A program made the translations under genes and the position numbers. From Notamacropus eugenii (Eukaryota > Chordata > Mammalia > Diprotodontia > Macropodidae): DNA of 64,000 nucleotides. Of this stretch, positions 24,398 through 35,519 are shown piece by piece; the stretch's first letter is position 1, and the number at the start of each line of letters is the position of its first letter. The notes below the pieces were generated by a model. It was given only the letters and a program-made list of their open reading frames with translations, was not told the origin of the DNA and searched no databases. The DNA is taken from assembly GCF_028372415.1 (NCBI RefSeq), contig NC_092875.1:432815877-432879876 (forward strand), read 5' to 3'.

Positions 24398-25678
24398 GTG
24401 CTGTGTTTTCTCCAGATTTAATCAGTTGTTATACAGGGATGACTTAACAATGAAAGAGGCTCGGGATTCAGATGAAAAGTTATGAACAATCATATTGAGG
24501 TGATGTGTTGGTTGGTTGTTGGAATTTCCCCCAAGGCCAGCAAACATTGAGGGACCCCACCAAAGGAATGTATGAAATAACAACAAAACTTGAAATAGTA
24601 ATAATGAGATGGATGTTGTGGTAACAATGCACAATAGGAGGGTCTAGATGGCCGAAAACCAAGGAGGATACATGAATGATCTAAAAAAATCTAGATCTCT
24701 TAATATGTTGCATTTGCTCCATGTACCATAGCAGTTAAACTGGCCTCCTGAGTGAGCGTCTGCATCATGTACAAACACAGAATTGGTGGCAAACTGCAAA
24801 ATGTGCTTGAAGTCATCCTTGTTCCTTTGCTATCCGCTAATGATTTCAGAATCAATATCTTGACAATATGGATGCAATGAATCCAGAACCTTGCTTATTT
24901 CTATAGTTATCATCTTTGTGCTTGATACTTTGAGCTCAAGTGAATGGATTTTGTTTTAACCGATCCATAACCGTATGAGACTTTCTGGAGGTAAGGGAAA
25001 GAAGACTGTCAACTGGATCGACCTAAAAGCTCCTAAACCATTTGGTGAAAAGATGCCTGAGTTGGAAAAACAGGTTCTTGGATTTGATTTCCACATTTAA
25101 GGTTTGTGCTCAGCAATTATCATTTTTAGGTTTCACTAGTTATGGCTGTGAACTTTGGTATATTGTAGTGAGAGTAGGCTAAGCAGTCGGAAAGCAAATG
25201 AGGTCATAAATATTCCTAGAATCTCCTCTTAACTGAAGCATCTGGGGATCCCAGACTTGGAATTCCTCACACAGGCCAGATTCCCACTGCTATTCATGGG
25301 AACTTTGTCTGCAAGAGGCTAGTAAGAATGTGTGGGATTGCTTTCTTTTTAAGCAATCCTAAGAGTGACTGAAGCCACATTGGAATTAACTGGCTTTTAG
25401 GTGAGACCCATTTGGGTTTCTGGTATGCTTAGCATGCTTAAAGAATTGTATTTTTGTGGAAGAGACTAATTTTTAGCTTGCACTTAGACTCATAGCCATA
25501 AAAAAAGAACACATGTCCTATGATTACAGCTAGAATAGAAATTTCTTTTTTGAGAGAATTGTGCTTTCAAATCACCAGTGAAGGGCCCCAGCTAAGAATC
25601 CTGTGTCTTTTTCCTTTTCTTTGTTGTTGTAGTTCTTTCCTTTTACAGTTGACTTGTGCCCAATTTAGATCCTTTCAG

Positions 25679-25965
25679 TCATGCTTTGGTACAAGTGCTG
25701 GAGGTTGAAGAGGAACCCCCCGTACTTAAATCGTCCTGCCATTTCTCCAAGCTTCGACGTCGGGCATTCATGAAGAAGTTACTGACTGTGGTGAGTTCCA
25801 GCCCCAACTGCTGTGAAATGGTGATCTGCATCTCTTTGGATGGGCGCTTGTTCTCCTTGAAGATGGCGAAGAGCGTTCGGCGTTGGAGGTCAGTGAAAAC
25901 CAGGCGGGATTTCTTCTGGGAATTGTTCCTGTCTTTGTTTGGTTCTTGTTCTTTGCGTTTGCATG
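25679..25965 (-). CDS. ONECUT2: ONECUT2 terminal coding exon: homeodomain and C-terminus
   Basis: ONECUT2 is a nuclear transcription factor that binds DNA through one CUT domain and a divergent homeodomain, acting in liver, pancreas and neural development. This exon holds 94 codons plus two bases of a split codon, ending in TGA at 25679-25681. A basic linker beginning CKRKEQEPNKD is followed by the homeodomain (RLVFTDLQRRTLFAIF through VSNFFMNARRRSLEKW) and a Ser/Thr-rich tail ending STCTKA. The recognition helix has Phe and Met where most homeodomains have Trp and Gln, the known ONECUT signature. RRTLFAIF, the EM in PSKEMQ and the tail LSTGG fit ONECUT2 rather than ONECUT1 or ONECUT3 as I remember them. 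The acceptor on the minus strand is a pyrimidine-rich tract ending CCCTTCAAG at 25966. The CUT domain is expected in exon 1, which is not in the window. The frame is intact, so the gene looks functional. Confidence 0.96.
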
Positions 25966-25990
25966 CTTGAAGGGAAAGAAAAGAATAAGA
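25966..25990 (-). promoter_or_regulatory. ONECUT2: 3' splice acceptor of ONECUT2 last intron
   Basis: On the minus strand a run of T and C (TTCTTTTCTTTCCCTTC) leads to AAG, with the AG at 25967-25966. The exon then opens with CA TGC AAA CGC. The first exon is expected to supply the first base of an Ala codon, which restores the family sequence A-CKRK. The open frame continues upstream into the intron only by chance. Confidence 0.9.
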
Positions 25991-26048
25991 ATCAATGATT
26001 GGATAAGTACCCATAAACCAAGTAAGGGATCCATCGACAATATCGATG
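25991..26048. promoter_or_regulatory. Candidate Onecut/Cut binding sites next to exon 2
   Basis: ATCAATGATT at 25991-26000 (reverse AATCATTGAT) contains the ATTGAT core of Onecut sites. At 26032-26048 CATCGA and TCGATG form a perfect inverted repeat around CAATA, including two ATCGA-type Cut-like half sites. Both lie within 85 bp of the splice acceptor. Binding is an inference from motif only. Confidence 0.35.
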
Positions 26049-26719
26049 AAGCCATACTTAGGGATGTAAACTGTTAAACTTTATTGTGCAAACTGCCCAC
26101 CTGTCAATAACTAGGCCTCCAACTTCATCACTTTGTGATGGAAGGTGCCTTCATGATTGAGAGGAGGAAAGAGATGGAAAATTAGGGCAGATTAAAGAGT
26201 TTAAATTTGTGAAAATTATAATCCCTCCCTCCTTCTGGCCCCATCTTCCAAAGCCACCATTTTTTTACTCTGGAAATAGGGGATAACACAAGGAATAATC
26301 ATTGCTGTGTGGCTCCCTACATCTCTCTGAGCCAGGGAAAGGATCACTCTTCTCCAAGCAACAACAAGGGGACTATCAATAGATATCTAAAGTCTTAATT
26401 TGTAAATTCACAATTGGATTATAATATTAAAGTGGAATGGCCTTTTCCATTCTTTTCCAAGAGCAATCCTTCAATGTCATTTGACTTTTGTTTTTAAAGA
26501 AATGACATTAGAAATTAGTCCAAAAGAGATGGCAGAAATTTGCTGCCCCAACCAAAATTCCCATCTTTTAGACTTAAAAAAAAACCCTAACAAACACCTA
26601 GTTGTGAGGTTGAGGAAAAAAATCCTGAAAATGCAGTTCTGGTCAATTCTGTGGACAGGTAGGGATTTGAATTGTTCATCATGGAACAAGTGTGAATAGG
26701 AGTAGAAGGGAAAGACATC

Positions 26720-26965
26720 ATGAAATATCAACCAGAGTTCTGGATTTGGAGTCAGGAAAACCTGTGCTCAGATCCCACCTTACACACTGACTAGAGATTT
26801 TATATGACCTATCTTATAAGATTGTTGTGAAAGATAAGAAACACCTAAGAGCTACTAGAGTGCTGGACCTTGAATCATGGAAAGCTGAGTTTAAATTTAG
26901 TCTCAGATACTAGCTGTCTGACCCTGGGCAAGTCACTATCTGCCTCAGCTTCCTGGGTTCGATGT
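26720..26965 (+). mobile_element. MIR fragment followed by MAR1-type SINE
   Basis: 26725-26840 contains TTTGGAGTCAGGAAAACCTG and AAGATTGTTGTGAAAG. 26847-26958 contains TTTAAATTTAGTCTCAGATA, TGACCCTGGGCAAGTCAC and TGCCTCAGCTTCC. Both are in the plus orientation within the intron. Confidence 0.75.
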
Positions 26966-27104
26966 TATCCTTCCTCACTTTGGATAGAAGATGAGGAGGA
27001 CAATGATAATTTAATATTCGCTGATTGGTAACAATGTGTTTTTATTGATTAGAGAAAAATTGATGACTTTCCCTTAGCCTATGACTACTCTGTTATCTGC
27101 AATA

Positions 27105-27235
27105 CATTTTAAGAAGCATTTAGTAAGCTCCTACTACATACGAGACATTGTGCTTGGTGCTGGAGATACAAAGTCAACACTGAATCATTTCATGATCTCA
27201 AGAAGCTTCCATTCCAGTAATCTAAGAGAAGCATC
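27105..27235 (+). mobile_element. L2-type fragment
   Basis: AAGCATTTAGTAAGCTCC, TACTACATACGAGACATTG, TGCTTGGTGCTGGAGATACA and CTCAAGAAGCTTCCATTCCA match a common L2-derived consensus. Confidence 0.6.
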
Positions 27236-27667
27236 AGGGGGCTGCCCCTCCACCCTCACATATCATTGACATGACCTTAGGCAAGGCACATGACCTTTGG
27301 GGGTTTCCATTTCATTTTTTACCCAGTGGAGATATCTGCACTTAGAGGAAACTAGGGTAGAAGTGGAGAAAAAATGAGCATACTCTGAAAAACTTAAAGT
27401 TCTCTGTTAATGTGAGGAAGTATTTTGATGCTGTTATTATATTTGGCTATACTCAAATACTTCAGTTAACCTATGGTTTTATCAGATTGGAAGTTCTCTC
27501 TAGTAATGTAGAATGTAGCCTACCCCGGCCTGGAGATAGGATAGGATTCTTGTCTACATTCTCCTCAGAGCTCACTCCATGAAGTCCACCTCCTCGCAAC
27601 CTGCTTTCCTTCATTTCTTCTGAGACTGCACTGATGCTTGGGCAACCTGCCTATTATATAGATTATG

Positions 27668-27668
27668 C

Positions 27669-27736
<68 letters not shown>

Positions 27737-27945
27737 CTAAATATCTATAGGCATATATATGCATGTATAGATACATATATGTATAGATACAATACTATGC
27801 ATGCGTATATGTATGTATACATATATATGTACACGTATAGATACATACACAAATACATATACATACATACACATATACACACATTTACATATGTATGTAT
27901 ATATACACATACACACATACATACATAGATGCACATACATACCAA
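27668..27945. repeat. Complex TA/TG/ATAC microsatellite
   Basis: TA, TG, then variable TATG/TACA units over about 280 bp. Open frames on both strands are repeat artefacts. Confidence 0.97.
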
Positions 27946-28294
27946 GTGATGGGCTGTATGCCAGATGCTGATTATCTGAGCTGAGTTGAGAGAGTCTCAT
28001 TATTAGGCTGTCCATAGGATAATAGATTTTCAGTCATATCAACACATGAAAACCATATATTAAGTTACAGAGGGATTACAATCTGCATTCATGGAGTGAG
28101 TGAGTACCTCCTGATGGAATTGCAGAGCCTTAAAGTATTAAAATGCTATTATATTACCTTTCCCTTCCACCCTTAAAATACACTTATCCTTGACCTTGAG
28201 TTGGTGTAAATAACTTATTGGATACACTTAGCTGTTTTTAATGTATTAATACTGAGGTCGATGTGCCTAGCACATTGAGTTATGAAGGTATCCC

Positions 28295-28400
28295 TCCCTA
28301 ATAAGGTATGTTCCAAAAAGGCAGGGACAAGGTCTATGTAATTTTCTTTTGGCCAAGCCTAACACAGGGGCATTAGACACTTCATAAATGCTTTTGCTGA
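28295..28400 (+). mobile_element. L2 3'-end fragment
   Basis: AAAGGCAGGGACAAGGTC, then AAGCCTAACACAGGGGC and CTTCATAAATGCTTTTGC resemble the L2 tail. The copy is degenerate. Confidence 0.55.
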
Positions 28401-28659
28401 TTCTGTTCCAGAAGCATTCATGATGATTTCTCAATGAACTCATTCTCTAAACCAGTAACACTCAGTCTATTTACAAAGTGGTCTGGAAAAGTTAAAATGC
28501 TCAGTACATGTGAAACATTAAACAAAACAACACGAGAATATATTTATTACAAATACATGAAAAAAGTTCTAACTCAGCAGAGATATAGGGTCAAAAGAAG
28601 TTATTCCAGGGTGATTAAACTCCCCCAAAGGGAGTTATATTCAGAGAAACATTGATATG

Positions 28660-29275
28660 TGCTGGGGATGGAAGCTCAATTCCATGTGGACAGTCTCGGG
28701 CGGGTAAAGGTGGGAACTTCTAAATCTTAGAGTTCTCACGAGGCCCCCCATAAACACCAGGGAATCGAGGAGTGAGACCGAGCAATCTCGTGTATTTCTG
28801 TCTCTTCCTGTGAGAAACGTGATGGGAGAGAGCTCTCCCCGCCCTTGAGATTGTCCCGGATCTGGGCACACCTATTGTTATCTAACAGGCATGGTATTCA
28901 GGTGCAAACTATGCGGCTGGAGAGCTTAATTAGGATCAGGAAAGCCTGAAAGCGCTCTTAGCTCAGGAGGGGCCCTGACCGACAGAAGGCCTCTCTTCCC
29001 TTTCCCTCTCTTCGCTCTTCCCTCCCCCTCTCTCCCCACTTACACTTCTGCTTCCAATCTCTTAATACAAGATCTTTGCCTCCTTGGGAGATTCCTCGCT
29101 CCCTCCTAAGGAAGAATTCCCCCTGCACTTGTAACCAGAACCCTGAATAAAGCTTAACCCTTGTTCGACTCTGGGAGGTCTCTTCTCTCATACGACTATC
29201 CGGTTTGGCCAGCCGAAGACCTGCGAGAGGTAAGGTAAGAAGACTCAGGTAGCCCTCAGGCCTCTAGGCCTGGCA
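28660..29275 (+). mobile_element. Solo ERV LTR (616 bp) with 6-bp target duplication
   Basis: The element starts TGCTGGGG and ends CCTGGCA, with GATATG immediately outside both ends (28654-28659 and 29276-29281). A TG...CA element with a 6-bp duplication is typical of class II (ERVK/beta-like) integrations. AATAAA at 29146-29151 is followed by a T/G-rich stretch (TTGTTCGACTCTGGGAGG), as expected for the end of R. CpG density is much higher than in the flanks (for example GGGCGGG, CACGAGG, ATCGAGG, CTCGCTCC), pointing to a fairly recent insertion. No gag, pol or env sequence is present, so it is a recombined solo LTR, antisense to ONECUT2 and about 2.7 kb before exon 2. Confidence 0.87.
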
Positions 29276-29289
29276 GATATGACTCATGG

Positions 29290-30330
29290 TCATGCATAAA
29301 GTATGGGCCAGGTATGCCCTACTGTGATGGATGGTAGGTTGGGGCTATAGACATTCTGTATATTAGTGGGAAAAGAAATGATGTGTGCTACCATTTGGAC
29401 CAAAAACTATGTTAAGAGCCAGGATTTTAGAGTCTCTTCATATAAGGGTAACCATTTCCCAAATAAATATTTAGGTTACTGCCATTAGGCTGGGGTGACT
29501 TAACAGTGAAACTCAGAATAGTCGATGGATACTGTCTACCCTTTCCAACACTCCACTTTCTTTACTTAGCCTTTTTCTAGTGGCAACATTCTGTTTCCAT
29601 TCACAAGTTGGACATCAGATACAGTCTTCTTGAAGTCAGAATAAAATGGAAACCATGGTTCAAAATATGAACCTGGAGTCTGAAATTTTACCCATATGTT
29701 GATCTAGCTTAGCTGCCATGCCTAGAAAAGGAGGCAAAATTACTCACTAACTCTCCCCAAACTTTTGGAAAATGGAGCTATGAGTAGACAAAAAAAAGCA
29801 GGAGATGTGAACATAGCCAAGCAAGCAGGAAGGCGTGGGTTCAAGGAGGTAATCTACAAATAGTGCATGAGATGCCATCTTGAACTGGAGGAGTGATCAA
29901 GGCATATTACAGTCAGAGACTATTTGGTGAAAATCATTACGTATTGCCAACACAGAATGAATAGGGAGAATCCTACAATAAATCCTATCCCATGCTTTCT
30001 TCCCCCCAACCTCATTTTTCCATCATAGAGAAAAGCAGTCAGTTCTTTCCCTTCTGTTACTGTTTTCTCCTTAAATATTGCTTTAGTTCCCAAGGATTTT
30101 TTACTTTCAGTAAAATCGTCCACCATCACACTGGAATTGCTATTGTACTTAGTGCCAAAGTATCTACATGAAAGGATGAGAGAGGGAGTGGATTCTTCTT
30201 TCCAGAGATGAGAAATTTTGTCTAAATGAATAGGCTGGGGCTTACAGCTTTTAAGAAAAAGGAGAAGGACCAGTAATGAAAATTACAAGCTTGGTGATGA
30301 ATTCAGGATTCAGACACTCCCAGAAATACT
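29290..30330. other. Intron segment without recognised elements
   Basis: I see no convincing repeat family, coding frame or RNA gene here. Confidence 0.5.
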
Positions 30331-30334
30331 GTTG

Positions 30335-30465
30335 TGTTAGACTGCAACCTCCTCCACTAGGCTGGAAACTGTGACAGCAGGGACTGTCTTTTACCTTTCT
30401 TTATATCCCCAGCACTTAGGACAGTACTTGGCACACAGTAAGCCCTCCGGTTGACTGTATTGTGA
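30335..30465 (+). mobile_element. L2 3'-end fragment
   Basis: It carries CAGCAGGGACTGTCTTTTAC, TATATCCCCAGCACTTAGG, ACAGTACTTGGCACACAGTA and AGCCCTCC in L2 tail order. Confidence 0.8.
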
Positions 30466-31144
30466 GCTGGTAGGAATGAAAGGAAGTGAAGAGCAGGCAT
30501 TTCTACTTCTCTGTTTGTGACTTTGGCCAGGCCACTTCTTACCCCAAGCTTTGAAAAGTAAACATCACTCTTGAAGGAGAAAGAGTTGCTTAAGAAGGGA
30601 AAACTATATCCCAGAAGGAGAGGAAACCACTAGGGAAATTCTGCCTACAAAAAGGGAAGAGGAGTGCATTGTACAAGCATGTTCAATAGGTCAGCTGGCT
30701 CAGGGGGATGATTGACAGCTCAGCCTGCCTTGTCCTGAAACCATTCTGAGAAGCCATTATACATAAAGAGTCACAGATAGACTTGGGAAGACTGAGGGAT
30801 GTTGATGTACTTTTTGCATTTTGTTGAGTATTTAAAAATAAAACTAATATTACTTGCAGAACACAGGTCAGAACTTTCCCACCATCATATCATTGTTGAC
30901 TGATGTTTAAAAGTATATAAAACTATGTAGGCATGAATGTATTTTAAAAACTGATAAAAGTAGATTCTGGAAGCTAGGGCTCACCCTAACTCACTGGCTT
31001 GGCTTCCTCAATTCCTGACGTACAAGTCTTTATGTTTGTAATTCAATCTTTCATTATGTTCTGTATTATCCAACTTTAATGGCAGGGGCCATTACAGGTG
31101 ATTAATGAATGTTGGGCAAATTGGATTGAATAGTAGTAATAACT

Positions 31145-31300
31145 TTTCAAAATGCCTTTTGCCTCCCATGAACATAAAACCCAGTAGAGGTGAGTAGGAT
31201 AGCCATTTTAATCCTTATTTTACAAATGAAGAAATCAAGGCCCAGACTGCTTAAATTATTCACCTAGGATCATCACACAGAGCTGGTGAAAGCATCAAGA
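31145..31300 (-). mobile_element. MIR fragment
   Basis: Antisense MIR pattern: TTATTTTACAAATGAAGAAA, TCAAGGCCCAGACTGC and CACCTAGGATCATCACACAG. Confidence 0.7.
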
Positions 31301-32226
31301 GGAGAGCCCATGTCTGTGGAAGCCCTTTGCTTCCCCCCGCCCCACACTGGACCTCTTTGCTTCCTTTGCATGATTCACAGGACCTGTTCTCATCCTCCTT
31401 TCTCATTGTATAGTTCCAAGTCTGTGTCATTTATCCTGAGAATGCTGAATAAATATTGTTTGATGATAATCACCTTGTATCTAAAACTAGGCAAATATAT
31501 CCTGGCAAACATTGCCTAAGGTTCTCTGTCAATTCATGTTCCATTGGATTAGCCATAGGCCCCTCAATTTTCATACTGATATTGATTATTCATCAGATAA
31601 TGCTGTATTTGTGCTTTTAATAAGGTGTTTAGACAGTGTGGGTACAGGTAAATGTTGGTCCTGTCAGATCACATTTGGTGGTCAATACATATATTTCATT
31701 TAAGAGAAAAACGTTAAAGACTTAATGTTCAGCAAACTGCAGAGAAACAAGAACAAATCAATATGTTCTACACTTCCCTAATAGCCTTTTGAAGCCACCA
31801 GATACCTCACCAACAAAGGCAGCCCTGCAACCTTTATCGTTTTTCACAGGCTAGGAATACACTGGTAGTACCTGACCCAAAGCAACCAACCATCTGTACA
31901 TCATTCATCTACACTGCCCAGTGCTCTCCATCAGTAATTACTGCCCTGATGTATCTCCTCACAAATGTTATTATTAAAAAGTCAAAGGAAGATGTAAATA
32001 AGGAGAAAACTCCTCTCCCCCCACCATACACATACAACTACAAGACTAAGAAAGAAAGAAGTCAGACTGGGGCTCCAGACATAGGGGCTCCTGGACCCAG
32101 GTTTAGCAAGTATAGCATTTTGATTTTCAGGGTTCTTAGGATTGAAAACATGCCTCCAAAAACTCTCACGAGCTTCGATAGCAAGTTATTTATATTATCT
32201 GCATGTACATTGATGAAAGAGAGCAG

Positions 32227-32475
32227 ATAGGCAGTGTAGTGAAAAGGGAGCCTGCCCTGTAGTTAGGAGGACCTGAGTTCAAATCCAGCCTCAGACACTT
32301 ATAGCTGTGTGATCCTGGGCAAGTCACTTAACTCTGCCTCAGTTTCTTCATCTGTAACATGAGTTGGAGAAGGAAATGGTAAACCACTCCAGTATCTTTA
32401 CGAAGAAAACCCCAAATGGAGTCATGAAGAGTTGGAAATGACGGAAGTACCATCACTACAACACAACAACAAACA
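32227..32475 (+). mobile_element. Full-length MAR1-type CORE-SINE
   Basis: A near-complete sense copy: head AGGCAGTGTAGTGAAAAGG, TTAGGAGGACCTGAGTTCAA, core TGATCCTGGGCAAGTCACTT, then GTTGGAGAAGGAAATGGTAA and ACCACTCCAGTATCTTTACG. The tail is GAGTTGGAAATGACGGAAG with ACAACAAC. The 3' part has the BovB/RTE-like form described for Mar-1. Confidence 0.9.
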
Positions 32476-32487
32476 TCAATATAAGAC

Positions 32488-32720
32488 ACAGCATGATGTA
32501 TGGCTAGAGAGCTGGCTTGCTGTTTAGGGAGACCCAGGTTCAAGTCCTACCTCTTACACCTAAGGCTGTGTAATCCTAGGTAGGTTACTTAATCTCTTAG
32601 GGCCCTGGACAGTTTTCTAAGGTGCTAAAGTACAGAACAGATTCCAGTCTTCTTTAGGAGGAGGCAGTCTCTCATCCAGAGCTCCCTACACTAATGATAT
32701 CACAGACCCAGTCCAAAAAT
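32488..32720 (+). mobile_element. THER1-like SINE
   Basis: Same layout as the copy at 63718-63945: TGGCTAGAGAGCTGGC, CCAGGTTCAAGTCCTACC, GTGTAATCCTAGGTAGG, TAGGGCCCTGGACAG, then CACTAATGATATCACAGACC. The family name is from memory. Confidence 0.6.
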
Positions 32721-34150
32721 AAGCACATGCATACATAACTTTTACATACATTTAAACAACAATTAACAACACTGTGATAGTGGGAAAGTTCTGACCTGAA
32801 TTCTACAAGTAGTATGAATTCTATTTTGGAATATTCCGAAAAATGCCAAAAAAACCCTCAAACACCTACAGCCCTCAGTGCTCCTGAATCTATCTGTGAC
32901 TATGCATCATGGTTTTTCAAACTGGAAAACTCTGGAAGATGCTGAGATTGCAAGATCCTGGGTCAGTGCCCTCAGGAGTTACCCTTGGCCCATATTCAAT
33001 TGCTTTCTTACCCTCCAAGGCAACATACATCTGTATTGTCTTCTTGAGAGGACAGGAAACAAAAAAAAGAATTCTCCCATGAGTTGGTGGGTAAGTCATT
33101 TGTGCATTTGTACTTTGTGTCTCTTTGCATGACAAACTTGTCTGTAGATAGGCAAATGAACCCACCAGGTCAAAGTAGGGTATAAGGCAGGGCTCTGCCA
33201 GAATCTTTCACTGGCCCCAACATACCAGACTAAAAGGACAAAGACTGATCTTGCTGGAAACTTGAATTAACTGCTTAAAATCCAGATAAAAAGAGCAGTA
33301 CCAAATATTTGTAGATTGCATTTAAGAAGGATATTGCAAAGTTGACTTTTATCAAGAGTGGGGCACTGTCTTCAGAGGCAGAATAATTTATAAATAATTT
33401 CTGCCCAGTTTTTGTAATTTTCCTTCTCTTCCTCCTTGACCAATGGTATAATTTGTTCCCCGTGTGCCACAGGGTGAGGGCTATTGCTAGAACCCGGACT
33501 AGCAGTTGGTAGCTACTGAGAGTACAGCTAAAATATTGCTTTGTTTAAAAAATGCAACTATATTAGGGCTAGAAAAATTTATTTTCCAATGTATACAGGC
33601 ATATCTCTTGTGACAGGTGAAATTATATGTCTTTACAGTAAAAGCTCAAAGCTTGGAAGAGTGTAATTTGCAAACCTTGCCTTATTCTGGCTTTACCAAT
33701 CACAATTAGCCCAGTCCCCACTCAGATGTAAGGCATTGGAAGTATCCCTTCCAATTTCTTCAAATAATCTGGGTTCATCTCTAGGTTAGTTTGTAGTGGA
33801 CAGAGATGATGATTGAGTTCAGAAGTAACTTTGGCATGTTGAGATGCCGAAGTTTTGACTTTCAAAGTGCTCTATGGCCTTTCAACACGTGGATGGTCTG
33901 CTTGAGGGTTTAGGAGATTTGATTCAATTCAATTCAACACACATTAGTTTAGTACCTGCTCCAATTAGGAAAGAGAACTTCCTAGAATCTCTTCCATATT
34001 GTTGTGAATTGAAAAATACATTTATTATTTCTAAGACATCATTTACAAATTGTTCCAACATAAAAAAATACTCATTGATGTGCATCAATTTATCCAATAA
34101 TGATAATTTTATATTTTTTATAGTGTATGCCTTTTACATTTTTTTCAAAA
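32720..34150. other. Intron segment, mostly unique
   Basis: No gene or clear repeat was recognised, apart from a possible L2-type scrap near 33925-34000. Confidence 0.45.
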
Positions 34151-34154
34151 TACT

Positions 34155-34315
34155 CCTACAATATTCCTCTGAGTCAGGTATTATTATTTTACTTTCACAG
34201 AAAGATGGTAAGTACAGAGGTTAAGTGACTTTTGTCAAATCATATGGTAAGTAGGTCCATTAGAACCCAGTTCCCTGGACTCCCAAATCCAGGAAGCTTT
34301 CTATTATATCGTTTC
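34155..34315 (-). mobile_element. MIR fragment
   Basis: Antisense MIR with GTATTATTATTTTACTTTC, AGAGGTTAAGTGACTTTTGTC and GGACTCCCAAATCCAGG. Confidence 0.65.
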
Positions 34316-34599
34316 CTTTAGCCTTCTCTCTTTCTTCCTTCTCTTCTTTCTCCTCCTCTACTCCCCTTTTGTCTCTATCTCTGTTTTTCTCTCTCTAATC
34401 CAACACCATCATCATTGTCACAACAACTGACAATTTCATCACATTTTAAGGCTTATAGCATACCTTCCTAAGAAGAAAAATCCCATGAGGCTGGTAGTTC
34501 ACATACTAGTATTAAACACTCCTATTGAAAGGGAGAGTGAAACTTAGATACGCTATGTTGCTTGAACACGGTTCGGTGCCTGGCTCATAATCTTCCTCT

Positions 34600-35301
34600 T
34601 TACCCATCTACTTCCTTAAAATTAGGAGACTTCAGCATATACATTGATGCCCTCTCAAATACCCTGACTTCCTAGGTCCTGGTTCAATTTAATTACTTTA
34701 ATTTCTTCTTCCACATCACCTGAACTGCATGCAGATGGTTACACCTTTGAGTTTGCCATCACTCACAACCTGTCTCTGTATTCCTGAACCCTGAAATGTC
34801 TTTCTTTCCCTATGATGTATGACTTCTAACTGTATCCCTCATCCTCACTCTGACCTTCATTCCCCTAAGCCTCAGTTCTCCCCCATGCCATCACTTCTAT
34901 CCTGACCACAATATATTCCTTTCTTTATCTTGATCCTTTGGTGAACCAGTTCAGATTATGTTATTTTCTACTCTCAAATCCCTTGCCCCATTCTCCTATC
35001 ACTGATAACATCTGATTATGCCTCAAAAGCCTAAATCCTGGATTATTCTTACCATTGGCTTCCATTCTTAATCACATACTTCTGAACAGAGCTGGGAAAA
35101 GACATGAAACCATGCTGATTGGGCTCATTACAAAATTATGTTACCTATTCTTAACTGGATTCTCACTGCAGCAAGGCAATCCTCTTACACCTGCCTAAAT
35201 TATTCTCTGCGTCACTCGCCACAGCAGCTATCTGAACTTTCCTAAAACCCTCCCCAACAGCGCCCCCCCCAGCACTTCTTATTAAAGACCTTGCCTCATA
35301 C

Positions 35302-35352
<51 letters not shown>

Positions 35353-35515
35353 CCAATAAAGTTATTTAATAAGTGTTTCTTCTCTTTTCCTTGTCTCACA
35401 TTATTCAAATATCTTTCCCCACAATCTCCTTCATTTCTGTTCTCACTTGATGGGATATCCCTCCTCCTTGAGGAAACCAAACTCTCTCTACATGTACCCT
35501 CTGCCCCTCCCCTCC
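34600..35515 (+). mobile_element. Fossil L2 (CR1-clade), endonuclease part
   Basis: Translation yields GDFSIYIDALSNTLTS, which resembles the GDFN.H.D..SN endonuclease motif of L2/CR1 LINEs, followed by ORF2-like CT-rich sequence. A CA microsatellite lies inside (35305-35346). The element resumes at 36830 after an L1 insertion. Confidence 0.65.
35305..35346. repeat. CA microsatellite
   Basis: About 20 CA units. Confidence 0.98.
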
Positions 35516-35519
35516 CACC

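Larger units (their letters stand above)
12160..25678 (-). other. ONECUT2: Long 3' UTR of ONECUT2 (distal end uncertain)
   Basis: The sequence after the stop codon has no credible coding frame and far fewer interspersed repeats than the flanks. Human ONECUT2 has a 3' UTR of roughly 14 kb (recalled), so a similar length is expected here. A dense series of miR-9 seed matches runs from 24397 down to 13108, which argues that the UTR reaches at least that far. The first AATAAA signals beyond (minus strand) are at 12723-12718 and 12186-12181; later ones at 10673-10668, 10661-10656 and 9210-9205 are also possible. Many internal AATAAA or ATTAAA hexamers (for example 15045-15040) could give shorter isoforms. 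It contains a MIR (21212-21382), an L1-type 3' end (21862-21994), a mariner-like palindrome (22947-23024) and an L2 tail at 12352-12462. Confidence 0.65.

Noticed and set aside
25656..25970. Plus-strand 104-codon frame across the ONECUT2 exon
   Set aside because: Shadow of the conserved minus-strand homeodomain exon, which matches the ONECUT family precisely.
25966..26014. Extension of the homeodomain frame upstream to a Met at 26014
   Set aside because: The extra residues are not family-like and cross a strong splice acceptor; they are intron.
27668..28015. Open frames with YIYVYI repeats on both strands
   Set aside because: They follow a TA/TG microsatellite and have no protein character.
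28660..29275. A provirus rather than a solo LTR
   Set aside because: No primer-binding site, internal coding sequence or second LTR follows; target duplication closes directly at the LTR end.
32227..32475. tRNA gene
   Set aside because: The sequence is a MAR1-type SINE; no tRNA cloverleaf with intact arms is visible.
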